Positions 1 to 8,123 of a stretch of DNA of 64,000 nt are shown piece by piece. Source of the DNA: Nonomuraea africana (GTDB lineage Bacteria; Actinomycetota; Actinomycetes; Streptosporangiales; Streptosporangiaceae); NCBI RefSeq assembly GCF_014873535.1, contig NZ_JADBEF010000001.1:1550001-1614000 (forward strand). The letters are read 5' to 3'. The notes beneath the pieces are model-generated. The model was not told the DNA's origin. It did no database searches and saw only the letters and a program-made list of their open reading frames with translations. Each line of letters starts with the position of its first letter. Positions within the stretch are counted from its first letter, which is position 1. Both the position numbers and the translations under genes were made by a program.

Positions 1-42
1 TGTGACGCGTGTGGCTAATGGTGCAGCCTACGCCGCAAGCTA

Positions 43-969
43 TCAATCGGTGTGAATAGGGTAAAGACGATTGGAACCCAAACCGTACCGTGGACGACCC
101 CCGACGATGGCCACGGCGTCCGCTCCCGCGGAGCACCCGGCCTCGAGAGCGGCCAGGTCAGCGGCCCCCTCGAGCATCGCGGTGAGAAAACCCGCGGCGA
201 ACGCGTCACCCGCGCCGGTGGAGTCGATCACCTCGCGCTCCCTGCCCTCGGTGGCGGCGGTTACGCGTCCGTCCCTGGCGAGGATCGCGCCCTCGGCGCC
301 GAGCTTCACGACCGCGGTGCCGTACCTGAGGCTGAGGGCGGAGGCGGCGGCCTGCGGAGAGGTGGCGCCGGTCAGCAGGAGCGCCTCGTCCCTGTTCGGG
401 ATGATCAGGCCGGCGGGCGCGGTCTCGGCGAGGAAGCGTTCGACGCCGAAGTCGCGCAGGAAGCCGGTCGAGGCGGGGTCCACGCTGATCGTCAGGCCGA
501 GCGCCGAGGCGGCGGCCATGGCCAGCCTGGCCAGCTGGAGCCCTGGCTCGGCGAACAGCGTGTAGCCGGACAGGTGGAGGTGGCGCACGCCGTCCAGCAG
601 GTCGGGAGACCAGTCGTCGGCCGAGATGTGGCCGCCGGCGCCCCGGTTGGTGAGCATGGAGCGCTCCCCGGTGACGTCGACCATCGCGATCACCACCGCG
701 GTGGGGTGGTCGGGGTCGACGCGGGCGTGCGGCCGCACACCCGCCTTGGTCAGCTCGGCGGTGTGCCACTCGCCGGTGTCGAAGCCGACCCTGGTCAGCA
801 GCCGGACGTCGGCGCCCAGGTGGGCGGCCCAGGAGGCGGTGTTCGCCCCCGAGCCGCCCGGACGCAGCACGATGTCGGCCGCGGTGTCGGTGCCGGTGCT
901 CACGGGCGCGCCGTGGAGGGCGACGACGTCCGTGACGACGTCGCCGATCACCAGGAGCCCTGCGCTCAT
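43..969 (-). CDS. psuK: PfkB-family carbohydrate kinase, probable pseudouridine kinase
   Basis: Probable cytosolic kinase that phosphorylates pseudouridine to pseudouridine 5'-phosphate, the substrate of the glycosidase encoded just upstream. The 308-residue protein has the PfkB/ribokinase layout: a glycine-rich segment (GGSGANTASWAAHLG, around residue 45) that closes over the sugar, and the C-terminal ATP/anion-hole motif DSTGAGDAFAAGF with the catalytic-base candidate at Asp255. I start at the ATG at 969 because it overlaps the psuG stop as ATGA; an in-frame start 12 bases further upstream lies inside psuG. PfkB kinases are promiscuous by sequence, so pseudouridine specificity rests mainly on the coupling to psuG; ribokinase or another nucleoside kinase are alternatives. 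Confidence 0.8.
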   Translation of the reverse strand: MSAGLLVIGDVVTDVVALHGAPVSTGTDTAADIVLRPGGSGANTASWAAHLGADVRLLTRVGFDTGEWHTAELTKAGVRPHARVDPDHPTAVVIAMVDVTGERSMLTNRGAGGHISADDWSPDLLDGVRHLHLSGYTLFAEPGLQLARLAMAAASALGLTISVDPASTGFLRDFGVERFLAETAPAGLIIPNRDEALLLTGATSPQAAASALSLRYGTAVVKLGAEGAILARDGRVTAATEGREREVIDSTGAGDAFAAGFLTAMLEGAADLAALEAGCSAGADAVAIVGGRPRYGLGSNRLYPIHTD

Positions 970-1892
970 CTCCCGGCCCACGCGACCGCGATGTCGGAGG
1001 CGACGCGGACGTTGCCGCGGACGGCGGCCAGGTTGGCCTCGAGGGAGGCCCCGTCGGTGCCGCGCACCAGGTACGACAGCAGGAACGGGGTGATGGCCTG
1101 CCCGGTGACGCCCTCGCGCTCGGCGGCGGCCAGCGCCTCGGCCAGCACGCGGTCGTGCAGGGCCGGATCGAGCTGCTCCTCGACGGGCACCGGGTTGGCG
1201 ATGATCAGCGCGGTCTCGGGGCCGCCGAAGGCGTCCTGACCCCGCATGATGGCCGCGGCCTGCTCGGCCGACTCGATCCGCCAGTCGATCGGCTCGCCCG
1301 AGCTGTGCAGGTAGAAGCCGGGGAAGGTGTCGGTGCGCAGCCCCGCGATCGTGACGCCGCGGGTCTCGAGGCGCTGCAGCGTGGCGGGCACGTCGAGGAT
1401 CGACTTCACGCCCGCGCAGACGACGGTGATGCGGGTGCGGGCCAGCGTGTCGAGGTCGGCGGACTCGTCCTGCTCCTCGGTCCAGCCGCGGTGCACCCCG
1501 CCGAGGCCGCCGGTGGCGAAGATCCGGATGCCCGCGCGGGCGGCGAGGAACGAGGTCGCCGAGACGGTGGTGGCGCCGCTGGCCCCGAGGGCGGCGGCGA
1601 CGGGCAGGTCCCGCTGGCCCAGCTTGCGCAGGCCCGGCTCGGTGGCGATGCGCACGAGCTCGGTCTCGTCGAGGCCGATCCTGGCGACCCCGTCCAGCAC
1701 GGCGATCGTGGCGGGAACCGCGCCCGCCTTGCGGACGATGTCCTCCAGCTCCCTGGCGACCTCCAGGTTCCTCGGCTGCGGCAGCCCGTGGGAGATGATC
1801 GTGGACTCCAGGGCCACGACGGGAGCGCCTGAGGCGAGCGCCTCGGCGACCTCGGCGGAAGGGCGGAGGGCGGGGTCAGTGGTGCTGGGCAT
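966..1892 (-). CDS. psuG: pseudouridine-5'-phosphate glycosidase
   Basis: Cleaves the C-C glycosidic bond of pseudouridine 5'-phosphate to uracil and ribose 5-phosphate (reversible), completing salvage of pseudouridine from RNA turnover. The 308-residue protein matches the PsuG family in length and in its hallmark N-terminal block VALESTIISHGLP (residues 26-38), the internal FATGGLGGVHRG segment and the conserved TDTFPGFY block. It is the first gene of a two-gene operon with the kinase, joined by an ATGA overlap. The start at 1892 (ATG) leaves MPSTTDPALRPS before the first conserved helix. A 9-bp-arm inverted repeat at 1932-1968 sits 40-76 bases upstream and is a likely control site. Confidence 0.9.
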   Translation of the reverse strand: MPSTTDPALRPSAEVAEALASGAPVVALESTIISHGLPQPRNLEVARELEDIVRKAGAVPATIAVLDGVARIGLDETELVRIATEPGLRKLGQRDLPVAAALGASGATTVSATSFLAARAGIRIFATGGLGGVHRGWTEEQDESADLDTLARTRITVVCAGVKSILDVPATLQRLETRGVTIAGLRTDTFPGFYLHSSGEPIDWRIESAEQAAAIMRGQDAFGGPETALIIANPVPVEEQLDPALHDRVLAEALAAAEREGVTGQAITPFLLSYLVRGTDGASLEANLAAVRGNVRVASDIAVAWAGR

Positions 1893-1931
1893 GAGGCGGT
1901 TCGAGCTCCTTGGACGTGCCGGCGCTGGTCT

Positions 1932-1968
1932 TTTTGGAACGGGGCAATGGCCGGGGATTGTTCCAAAA
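1932..1968. promoter_or_regulatory. inverted repeat upstream of psuG (candidate operator or attenuator)
   Basis: Perfect 9-bp arms TTTTGGAAC (1932-1940) and GTTCCAAAA (1960-1968) separated by 19 bases, 40-76 bases upstream of the psuG ATG. The AT-rich arms stand out in this GC-rich DNA. It could bind a dimeric repressor or form a leader hairpin; the sequence does not decide which. Confidence 0.45.
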
Positions 1969-2207
1969 GGAGCAGGTTACCCAAGGTCGGCAGGCATCGG
2001 CTCCAGGCCGAGGTGAGTGCGGCTTCGCAGGGACGGCCGACCTCATCCCAACGGACCCATTCCGGTGGTTCTTGGTCAGGAGATCGAATAAGCGCGGGTC
2101 ACGGAAGTCATCTGGGTCATGTCCAGCGAGGTGGTGTATGAGTTGACCTAGCGTCAACCGCCCCGGCCACCATCTCGGCAGCATGCTGCACCGGTAGTAC
2201 GGGAGAT

Positions 2208-2226
2208 CCCGATCCTTTAGGTCGGG
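2208..2226 (-). terminator. candidate terminator after the yeiH-type gene
   Basis: Sequence CCCGATCCTTTAGGTCGGG folds as a CCCGA/TCGGG stem plus CC/GG around a TTTA loop with one bulged T. It lies 17-35 bases beyond the stop codon of the exporter gene. There is no T-run, as is usual for actinobacterial terminators. Weak by itself; position is the main support. Confidence 0.35.
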
Positions 2227-2242
2227 AGGAAGTCAATCAAGG

Positions 2243-3244
2243 TCAGACCAGGACTGCGACGAGGGCGAGGGAGAACGTCCCGATCAGCGCGGTGGAGAGC
2301 GCGCCGAGCAGCAGCGCCCTGCCGCCTCTGAGGAGTTTGCGCACGTCGATGCCGGTGCCGAGGCCGAACAACGCGGCCGCCAGCAGCAGGCCGCTCACCT
2401 GGGGCGCCACGTCGGTGACCGCCTGCGGCGCCAGCCCCGTGCTCCGTACGGCCACCATCGCCAGGAACCCGAGCACGAAGAGCGGGACCAGCGGGGTCGA
2501 ACGCCGGCGGGACAGGCCGGTCCACAGCATGGTCAGCGCGACGACCGGGGCCAGCAGCATCACCCTGGCCAGCTTCACCGTCACCGCAACCGCCAGGACC
2601 GCCCCGCCCGTGGCCGCGCCGATGGCCGCCACCTGGGCGACCTCGTGCACCGAGGCGCCCGTCCACACGCCGAGCTGCCGCGCCGACAGGCCCAGCCAGG
2701 AGGCGATGAGGGGGAGCAGCACGATCAGCGCCGTGCCGTACAGGACGACCACGCTCAGCGCGCCGGCGACGTCGTCGTCGTCGCTGACGCCGCCCTCGCC
2801 GCCCGTGGCCTCGTGCATCCCCGCCACGGCCGCCGCGCCGCAGATGGACACGCCCGTGGCCACCAGCAGCGAGGCGCCGGGGGACAGGCCGAGGCGGCGG
2901 CCGAGCAACGGGGTGAGCGTGAAGGTCAGGCCGGTGGCCAGCGCGATGATCACGATGGGCTGCCAGCCGAGCGCCAGCACGTCGGGCACCGCGATCTGCA
3001 GGCCGAGCAGGACGATCGCGCTTCGCAGCACCGTGCGGGAGACGAACCTGACCCCGGGCGCGACCGACGGGCCTACGCCTGCGGTGTTGGCCAGGATCGC
3101 GCCCAGCGTCACGGCGACGACCGCGGGGCTGAGCGCGGGCACCAGCCTGTTCACCACCAGCGCGACGCCCACCGCGACGGCGGTGAGGACGAGGCCGGGC
3201 AGCAGCCTGCCGGTGGCGGGGGGAGCGCTGGCGGTGAGGGTCAT
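2243..3244 (-). CDS. YeiH/UPF0324-family putative sulfate exporter
   Basis: Integral inner-membrane protein of 333 residues with about ten hydrophobic helices spread over its whole length, matching the YeiH (Cons_hypoth698/UPF0324) family, annotated as putative sulfate exporters but without a settled substrate. Family-typical segments include the SICGAAAVAGM helix, the SVHEVAQVAAIG helix and the C-terminal GLGTGIDVRKL turn. The ATG at 3244 was chosen because longer in-frame extensions run antisense through the divergent lysR gene. It is transcribed away from a LysR regulator with 70 bases between the starts, the same arrangement as yeiH/yeiE in enterobacteria, so LysR-dependent control by a small anion or sulfur metabolite is a reasonable inference. 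Confidence 0.8.
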   Translation of the reverse strand: MTLTASAPPATGRLLPGLVLTAVAVGVALVVNRLVPALSPAVVAVTLGAILANTAGVGPSVAPGVRFVSRTVLRSAIVLLGLQIAVPDVLALGWQPIVIIALATGLTFTLTPLLGRRLGLSPGASLLVATGVSICGAAAVAGMHEATGGEGGVSDDDDVAGALSVVVLYGTALIVLLPLIASWLGLSARQLGVWTGASVHEVAQVAAIGAATGGAVLAVAVTVKLARVMLLAPVVALTMLWTGLSRRRSTPLVPLFVLGFLAMVAVRSTGLAPQAVTDVAPQVSGLLLAAALFGLGTGIDVRKLLRGGRALLLGALSTALIGTFSLALVAVLV

Positions 3245-3300
3245 GGTTCCAGTGTTCGGCCTGGCGGGGACGGCCAGTAGACCGATCTTGGCGGGGAGGT

Positions 3301-3317
3301 CATAGCCTGAGGCTATG
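3301..3317. promoter_or_regulatory. LysR-type palindromic site overlapping the lysR start codon
   Basis: CATAGCCTGAGGCTATG has perfect 7-bp arms around TGA. It contains the LysR-type T-N11-A pattern (T at 3303, A at 3315) and its right arm includes the ATG of the lysR gene (3315). This position suggests autorepression plus control of the divergent exporter. Confidence 0.6.
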
Positions 3318-4205
3318 AGTGAATTGCCCGACCTGGAGTCGCTGCAGCTCCTGGTCGACGTCGGCGAGCTGGGCAGCCTCGGCCAGGCGGCCAGGGCCGC
3401 GGGCATCGCGCAGCCCTCGGCGAGCAAGCGCATCGCCCGCCTGGAGCGCCGCCTCGGCGTGCCGCTCCTCGAGCGCACGCCGCGCGGCTCGGCGCTCACC
3501 GCCGAGGGCAGGATGGTCGCCGGCTGGGCGGCCCACGTGCTGGCCGCCGCGCGCGAGCTGATGCGCGGGGTCGAGGCCGTACGGCAGGGCGAGGCCGCGC
3601 AGCTGCACGTCGCGGCCAGCATGACGGTGGCGGAGTACCTGGTGCCGCGCTGGCTGGGCGAGTTGCAGGCCCGAGAGCCCGACATCCAGGTCGGCCTCGA
3701 CGTCATGAACTCCACCGACGTCGCGGCCAGGGTGCTCGGCGAGAAGGTCGAGCTGGGGTTCGTGGAGGGGCCGACGGTGCCGGACGGCCTGGCCAGCAGG
3801 GTCGTGGCCACCGACAGGCTCGTGGTGGTGGTCGGTCCCGCGCATCCGTGGGCGCGCCGCCGTACGGTGCTGAGGGTGGCGGAGCTGGCGGCCACCCCGC
3901 TGGTGGTGCGGGAGCCCGGATCGGGCACCAGGGAGACGCTCGACCTGGCCTTCGCCGGGCAGCACGTGGCCAGCCCCCGCCTGGAGCTGGGGTCGAACGC
4001 GGCGGTGAAGGGCGCGGCGCAGGCGGGCGCCGCCCCCGCGGTGCTGAGCGGGCACGCGGTGGAGGCGGAGCTGGCGACCGGACGGCTGGTCGAGGTGCCG
4101 CTGGCCGGGCTCAACCTGGTGCGCAGCCTGCGCGCGGTCTGGCGGCGCGGCAGGACGCTGACCGGACCCGCCGCCACCTTGCTGGCGATCGCCTCCCGCC
4201 CTTGA
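3315..4205 (+). CDS. LysR-family transcriptional regulator
   Basis: DNA-binding regulator of 296 residues with a typical LysR N-terminal winged helix-turn-helix (residues about 5-65, including SLGQAARAAGIAQPSASKRI and the linker RRLGVPLLER) and a periplasmic-binding-protein-like effector domain from about residue 95 to the end (starting HVAASMTVAEYLVP). It is divergent from the YeiH-type exporter and resembles YeiE/CysL-like regulators that partner such exporters. The start ATG lies inside a 17-bp palindrome, which implies that bound regulator would block its own transcription or translation start. The effector is unknown. Confidence 0.85.
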   Translation: MSELPDLESLQLLVDVGELGSLGQAARAAGIAQPSASKRIARLERRLGVPLLERTPRGSALTAEGRMVAGWAAHVLAAARELMRGVEAVRQGEAAQLHVAASMTVAEYLVPRWLGELQAREPDIQVGLDVMNSTDVAARVLGEKVELGFVEGPTVPDGLASRVVATDRLVVVVGPAHPWARRRTVLRVAELAATPLVVREPGSGTRETLDLAFAGQHVASPRLELGSNAAVKGAAQAGAAPAVLSGHAVEAELATGRLVEVPLAGLNLVRSLRAVWRRGRTLTGPAATLLAIASRP

Positions 4206-4238
4206 CGATTCACCAGCCATCCAGGACAAATAGGACGT

Positions 4239-5732
4239 ATGTCGTACGATGTCGTGATCGCAGGCGCGGGACACAACGGCCTGGTCGCAGCCGCCTACCT
4301 GGCGCGGGCGGGACGCAGGGTGCTCGTGCTGGAACGGCAGGACCACGTCGGTGGCCTGGCCATCTCCACCAGGGCCTTCCCCGGCGTGGACGCCCGCCTG
4401 TCGCGCTACTCCTATCTCGTCAGCCTGCTCCCGACGAAGGTCGTCAAGGACCTGCGGCTCCGTCTCGAGCTGCGCGGCCGGCGCTACGCCTCCTACACCC
4501 CCGTCGGGGACGGCGGCCTGCTGGTCGACAACGCCGACGAGGAGCGCACCAGGGCGTCGTTCGCGCGGGTCACCGGCGGCGAGTCCGACTACCGGGCCTG
4601 GCGGGAGTTCTACGGCATGACCGCGCGCCTGGCCGAGCGCGTCGCGCCGACGCTGCTCGAACCGCTGCGCCCCGAGTGGGAGCTGCGCGAGCTGGTCGAC
4701 GACGAGGTAGCGTGGCGCGATCTGTTCGAGCGCCCGATCGGGCAGACGGTCGACGAGAGGTTCGCCGACGACGTCGTGCGCGGGGTGGTGCTGACCGACG
4801 CGCTGATCGGCACCTTCGCCGACCCCTCCGCGGACCTGCTGGCCAACAGGTGCTTCCTCTACCACGTGATCGGCGACGGCACCGGCGACTGGAACGTGCC
4901 CGTCGGCGGCATGGGCGCGGTCACGCAGGCGCTGGAGTCGGCCGCCAGGGAGGCGGGCGCCGAGATCAGGACGAGCGCCGAGATCGTGGGGATCGACCCC
5001 TCGGGTGAGGTGACCTTCCGCGACGCCCAGGGCGAGCACGCGGTGAACGGCGCCCACGTGCTGGTCAACCTGCCGCCGGCGGTGCTGGACCGGCTGATGG
5101 GGCGCGCCCCGTCGACCCCCGAGGGGGCGCAGCTCAAGATCAACATGGTGCTGAGCAGGCTGCCCAGGCTGAAGGACGCGAGCGTGGACCCGCGCGAGGC
5201 CTTCAGCGGCACCTTCCACATCAACGAGGGACGCGACCAGCTCGCCCGCGCCTACGAGCAGGCGGCCCGCGGCGAGGTGCCCGAGCTGCCGCCGGCCGAG
5301 GTCTACTGCCATTCGCTGACCGACCCGTCGATCCTGGGTCCGGGGCTGGAGGCCGAGACCATGACCCTGTTCGGCCTCCACATGCCCGCCCGACTTTTCC
5401 CGAAATATCGGGATGAAGCGGTGGCGGCGACGCTGCGGTCGATCAACTCCGTCCTCGCCGAGCCCCTGGAGGACTGCCTGCTGCCCGCCCCGGACGGCAC
5501 GCCGTGCATCGAGGCCAAGACCCCCGACGACCTGGAGAAGGAGGCCGGTCTGCCCGGCGGGCACATCTTCCACCAGGACCTCAGCTGGCCGTACGGCGAG
5601 GCGGGCCGGTGGGGCGTCGAGACCGAGCACCCCCGGATCCTGCTGTGCGGAGCGGGCGCGCGACGCGGGGGAGGCGTCAGCGGCATTCCAGGACACAACG
5701 CCGCGATGGCCCTTCTGACCGGACGTTCATGA
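4239..5732 (+). CDS. phytoene-dehydrogenase-like FAD-dependent oxidoreductase
   Basis: Flavoprotein of 497 residues in the CrtI/PYROXD2-like amine-oxidase superfamily. The N-terminal Rossmann motif GAGHNG (Gly9-Gly14) and the acidic end of strand 2 (VLVLERQDHVGG) bind the ADP part of FAD; the C-terminal GIPGHNAA segment is the usual second FAD contact. The family oxidises or isomerises isoprenoid or other lipophilic substrates, but no carotenoid genes are nearby, so the substrate cannot be assigned. It follows the lysR gene after 33 bases and may be co-transcribed, though the exporter pair is conserved without it elsewhere. Its stop codon lies inside the repeat that precedes the response regulator gene. 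Confidence 0.75.
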   Translation: MSYDVVIAGAGHNGLVAAAYLARAGRRVLVLERQDHVGGLAISTRAFPGVDARLSRYSYLVSLLPTKVVKDLRLRLELRGRRYASYTPVGDGGLLVDNADEERTRASFARVTGGESDYRAWREFYGMTARLAERVAPTLLEPLRPEWELRELVDDEVAWRDLFERPIGQTVDERFADDVVRGVVLTDALIGTFADPSADLLANRCFLYHVIGDGTGDWNVPVGGMGAVTQALESAAREAGAEIRTSAEIVGIDPSGEVTFRDAQGEHAVNGAHVLVNLPPAVLDRLMGRAPSTPEGAQLKINMVLSRLPRLKDASVDPREAFSGTFHINEGRDQLARAYEQAARGEVPELPPAEVYCHSLTDPSILGPGLEAETMTLFGLHMPARLFPKYRDEAVAATLRSINSVLAEPLEDCLLPAPDGTPCIEAKTPDDLEKEAGLPGGHIFHQDLSWPYGEAGRWGVETEHPRILLCGAGARRGGGVSGIPGHNAAMALLTGRS

Positions 5733-5757
5733 CGTTCTCATGAAGCCGGTCTACCGT
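5727..5757 (+). promoter_or_regulatory. direct TCATGA repeats and -10 upstream of the response regulator
   Basis: TCATGA occurs at 5727-5732 and again at 5738-5743, exactly 11 bases apart (one helical turn), the spacing used by OmpR/PhoB-family dimers. A TACCGT -10 hexamer follows at 5752-5757, 8 bases before the ATG of the response regulator. This is a plausible autoregulatory promoter. The first repeat includes the stop codon of the preceding gene. Confidence 0.45.
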
Positions 5758-5765
5758 TGGTGACC

Positions 5766-6464
5766 ATGAGTGATGGCGCACGGTTGCTGGTGGTCGACGA
5801 CGAGCCCGCGCTGCGGGAGGCGCTGCAGTCGAGCCTCGAGTTCGAGGGCTACCAGGTCGTCACCGTCCCCGACGGCCAGGCCGCGCTCGAGGAGCTGGCG
5901 CGCGAGAGCTACGACGCCGTGCTCCTCGACGTCATGATGCCGCGCCTCGACGGGCTGACCGCCTGCCGCAGGCTGCGCGCGGGCGGCGACCACGTGCCCG
6001 TCCTCATGCTCACCGCCCGCGACGCGGTCGGCGACAGGGTCTCGGGCCTCGACGCGGGCGCCGACGACTACCTCGTCAAGCCGTTCGAGCTGGACGAGCT
6101 GCTGGCCAGGGTGCGGGCGCTGCTGCGGCGCGGCTCGCTCGGCGGCGGCGGTTCCGAGCGGGCCGCGCTCGCCTTCGGCGACCTGCGCATGGAGCCCGCC
6201 ACCCGCGAGGTCACCAGGGGCGCGCGGCGGCTCGACCTGACGCGGACCGAGTACCTGCTCCTGGAGCTGCTGCTCGCCCATCCACGCCAGGTGCTGACGC
6301 GCGAGCAGATCCTCGAGGAGGTGTGGGGCTTCGACTTCGAGCCCTCCTCCAACTCGCTCGACGTCTACGTGATGTACCTGCGGCGCAAACTGGAGGCCGA
6401 GGGCGAGCCCCGGTTGATCCACACGGTTCGCGGGGTGGGATACGTCCTGCGGGCCGCCGCGTGA
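5766..6464 (+). CDS. OmpR/PhoB-family response regulator
   Basis: Two-component regulator of 232 residues. The receiver domain (1-120) shows the acidic pocket Asp11/Asp12, phospho-acceptor Asp55 in LLDVMMP, Thr83 and Lys105 in YLVKPF; the C-terminal winged helix (about 135-230) contains the recognition region and wing [14 protein letters not shown] and [10 protein letters not shown], as in MprA/PrrA/TcrA regulators of actinobacteria. TTG (5757) and GTG (5760) starts are also in frame; I prefer the ATG at 5766 because of the -10 spacing, but the 5' end is not certain. It is translationally coupled to its histidine kinase, whose GTG overlaps the stop codon. The stimulus is not evident from the sequence. 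Confidence 0.9.
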   Translation: MSDGARLLVVDDEPALREALQSSLEFEGYQVVTVPDGQAALEELARESYDAVLLDVMMPRLDGLTACRRLRAGGDHVPVLMLTARDAVGDRVSGLDAGADDYLVKPFELDELLARVRALLRRGSLGGGGSERAALAFGDLRMEPATREVTRGARRLDLTRTEYLLLELLLAHPRQVLTREQILEEVWGFDFEPSSNSLDVYVMYLRRKLEAEGEPRLIHTVRGVGYVLRAAA

Positions 6465-7810
6465 GACGACGCAGCCTGCGGTCGCGGCTGACGCTGCTGG
6501 TCACGGTGGCGGTGGCGGTGGCGATCGCGGCCTCGGCGGGCCTGTGCTGGTTCATCGTCAGCAGGGAGCTCTACCACCAGCTGGACCAGTCCATGGCCGA
6601 GCCCGAGAGCCCCGAGAACAAGCGCTGGCTCGTCGAGAACTGCAAGGCGGAGGGGACGAGCGACCCCTTCCAGGGCATCGCCACCGTCCTGTACGCCGAC
6701 GGCACGACCTGCTCGCTCGGCCCGCCGATCAAGGCGTCCCCCCAGGACCGGCACGCCCTCGACCATCCCGGACGGCCGGAGTTCCGCTTCGGCAGCACGA
6801 CGGACGGCAAGGCGCTGCGCGTCATGACGACCTTCGAGCGGCCGGGCATGGCGATCCTGGAGGCGCGGCCCATCTACCAGGCGCAGAACACGCTCCGCAA
6901 TCTCGCCCTCGTGCTGGCCGTGGTGGCGGCGATCGGCGTGCTGGGCGCCGCCTCCGCCGGCCTGCTCGTCTCCCGTACGGCCCTGCGCCCGGTGGGCCGC
7001 CTCACCAGGGCCGTCGAGCACATCGCCCAGACCGAGGACCTCAACACCACCATCCCCGTCGAGGGCACCGACGAGATCGCCCGCCTCAGCCGCTCCTTCA
7101 ACGCCATGACCGCCGCGCTCGCCGGATCCCGTGACCGCCAGCAGCAGCTCGTCGCCGACGCGGGGCACGAGCTGCGCACCCCGCTCACCAGCCTGCGCAC
7201 CAACATCGACCTGCTGCTGCGCAGCGAGCACACCGGCAGGGCCATCGACCCCAAGGCCAAGGAGCGCCTGCTCGTCAACGTCAAGGCCCAGTTCGAGGAG
7301 CTCTCCACGCTCGTCGGCGACCTGCTCCAGCTCTCGCGCGGGGAGAGCGACCACGAGCCGCACGTCGAGCTGGCCTTCCACGACGTCGTCAACGCCGCCG
7401 TCGCCCGCGCCCGGCTGCGCGGCGCCGACGTCACCACCGACCTCGACCCCTGGTACGTCGAGGGCAACCCCACCTCGCTGGAACGCGCGGTCGTGAACCT
7501 GCTCGACAACGCGGCCAAGTTCAGCCCGGGCGGCAAGGTCGAGGTGGCGCTGCGCGGGGGCGAGCTGACGGTCCGCGACCACGGGCCGGGCATCCACGCC
7601 GAGGAACTGCCGCACGTCTTCGAGCGGTTCTGGCGCTCGCCCTCCGCGCGCAGCCTGCCCGGCTCGGGGCTCGGCCTCGCGATCGTGGCGCAGGCCATCC
7701 AGGAGGCGGGGGGAGAGGTACGGCTGGACAACGCCGCCGGAGGCGGCGCGGTCGCCTGGGTGCGGCTCCCCGGTTCGTCCGGTGACAGCCGGTCTTCATC
7801 ATCCGCTTAG
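6461..7810 (+). CDS. membrane sensor histidine kinase (HAMP-HisKA-HATPase)
   Basis: Partner kinase of the upstream response regulator, 449 residues from a GTG that overlaps the regulator stop (GTGA). It has a first membrane helix (about 10-32), an extracytoplasmic sensor segment of about 110 residues containing two cysteines (CKAEGT and TTCSLG) that could form a disulfide, a second membrane helix, a HAMP domain, the H-box [14 protein letters not shown] with phospho-acceptor His236, the N-box NLLDNAAKF, and G boxes DHGPGI and GSGLGLAIV. It acts at the cytoplasmic membrane and autophosphorylates before passing phosphate to Asp55 of the regulator. Longer in-frame extensions upstream run through the regulator gene and were rejected. 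Confidence 0.9.
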   Translation: MRRRSLRSRLTLLVTVAVAVAIAASAGLCWFIVSRELYHQLDQSMAEPESPENKRWLVENCKAEGTSDPFQGIATVLYADGTTCSLGPPIKASPQDRHALDHPGRPEFRFGSTTDGKALRVMTTFERPGMAILEARPIYQAQNTLRNLALVLAVVAAIGVLGAASAGLLVSRTALRPVGRLTRAVEHIAQTEDLNTTIPVEGTDEIARLSRSFNAMTAALAGSRDRQQQLVADAGHELRTPLTSLRTNIDLLLRSEHTGRAIDPKAKERLLVNVKAQFEELSTLVGDLLQLSRGESDHEPHVELAFHDVVNAAVARARLRGADVTTDLDPWYVEGNPTSLERAVVNLLDNAAKFSPGGKVEVALRGGELTVRDHGPGIHAEELPHVFERFWRSPSARSLPGSGLGLAIVAQAIQEAGGEVRLDNAAGGGAVAWVRLPGSSGDSRSSSSA

Positions 7811-8070
7811 TGAGGTCCAAGTCGATGGCCAGCGACCGGCTACGGGAGCTCGTCGCCTTGGGCCGGCTCAGATACGTCATGGCCGAGGACGATCGCAGGG
7901 ACGACCGGGACGACCGGGACGACCGGGACGACCGGGACGACCGGGACGACCGGGACGACCGGGACGACCGCAGGGACGATCGCAGGGCCGGCGGAGAGGT
8001 CACCGCCTGGGTGCGGGCCACCTGCGCGGCGGTGGACGGGCAGGACGGCCTGTACCTCTGCGCCCCCTGA
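7810..8070 (+). CDS. small hypothetical protein with a (DDR)n repeat
   Basis: 86-residue protein of unknown function; I do not recognise a family. It reads as a short N-terminal helix (LRELVALGRLRYVMAED), a run of about nine Asp-Asp-Arg triplets encoded by a 9-bp minisatellite, and a C-terminal segment VTAWVRATCAAVDG ending in LYLCAP with two cysteines. The flanks look like a compact conserved domain into which the repeat has expanded. A GTG start at 7810 touches the kinase stop; an ATG at 7825 in the same frame is equally possible. The strongly charged, alternating repeat would be disordered or form a charged helix. Confidence 0.5.
   Translation: MRSKSMASDRLRELVALGRLRYVMAEDDRRDDRDDRDDRDDRDDRDDRDDRDDRRDDRRAGGEVTAWVRATCAAVDGQDGLYLCAP
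7900..7971 (+). repeat. 9-bp tandem repeat (minisatellite) inside a coding sequence
   Basis: Seven identical GACGACCGG units run from 7900 to 7962, followed by a variant unit GACGACCGC to 7971; two further degenerate GACGATCGC units flank the array (7888-7896 and downstream). The 9-bp period keeps the reading frame, so copy number can change without a frameshift, altering the Asp-Asp-Arg count in the encoded protein. Confidence 0.95.
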
Positions 8071-8123
8071 CCTCCGCAGACTCGGGCGCCGGACGAATGT
8101 CCCGGATCGGCTACTCTTGGCCG

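Larger units (their letters stand above)
1893..2242. other. intergenic region between psuG and the YeiH-type gene
   Basis: 350 bases with no gene I can identify. It holds the psuG upstream inverted repeat (1932-1968) and a bulged hairpin near 2208-2226. A minus-strand open frame (2184 to about 1960) reads through LTLGQLIHHLAGHDPDDF and DPRLFDLLTKNHRNGS; it has gene-like composition but no start with a ribosome binding site and no family I recognise, so it may be a decayed gene fragment. Confidence 0.4.

Noticed and set aside
1876..2184. 102-codon minus-strand ORF upstream of psuG as a real gene
   Set aside because: No ribosome binding site or recognised family, and its end overlaps the psuG start; at most a fragment, so it is only noted in the intergenic entry.
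7782..8123. N-terminal extension of the TetR gene through the 9-bp repeat
   Set aside because: It would encode a Gly-Arg-Pro run from the shifted repeat frame, and the leaderless -10 lies directly before the GTG at 8124.
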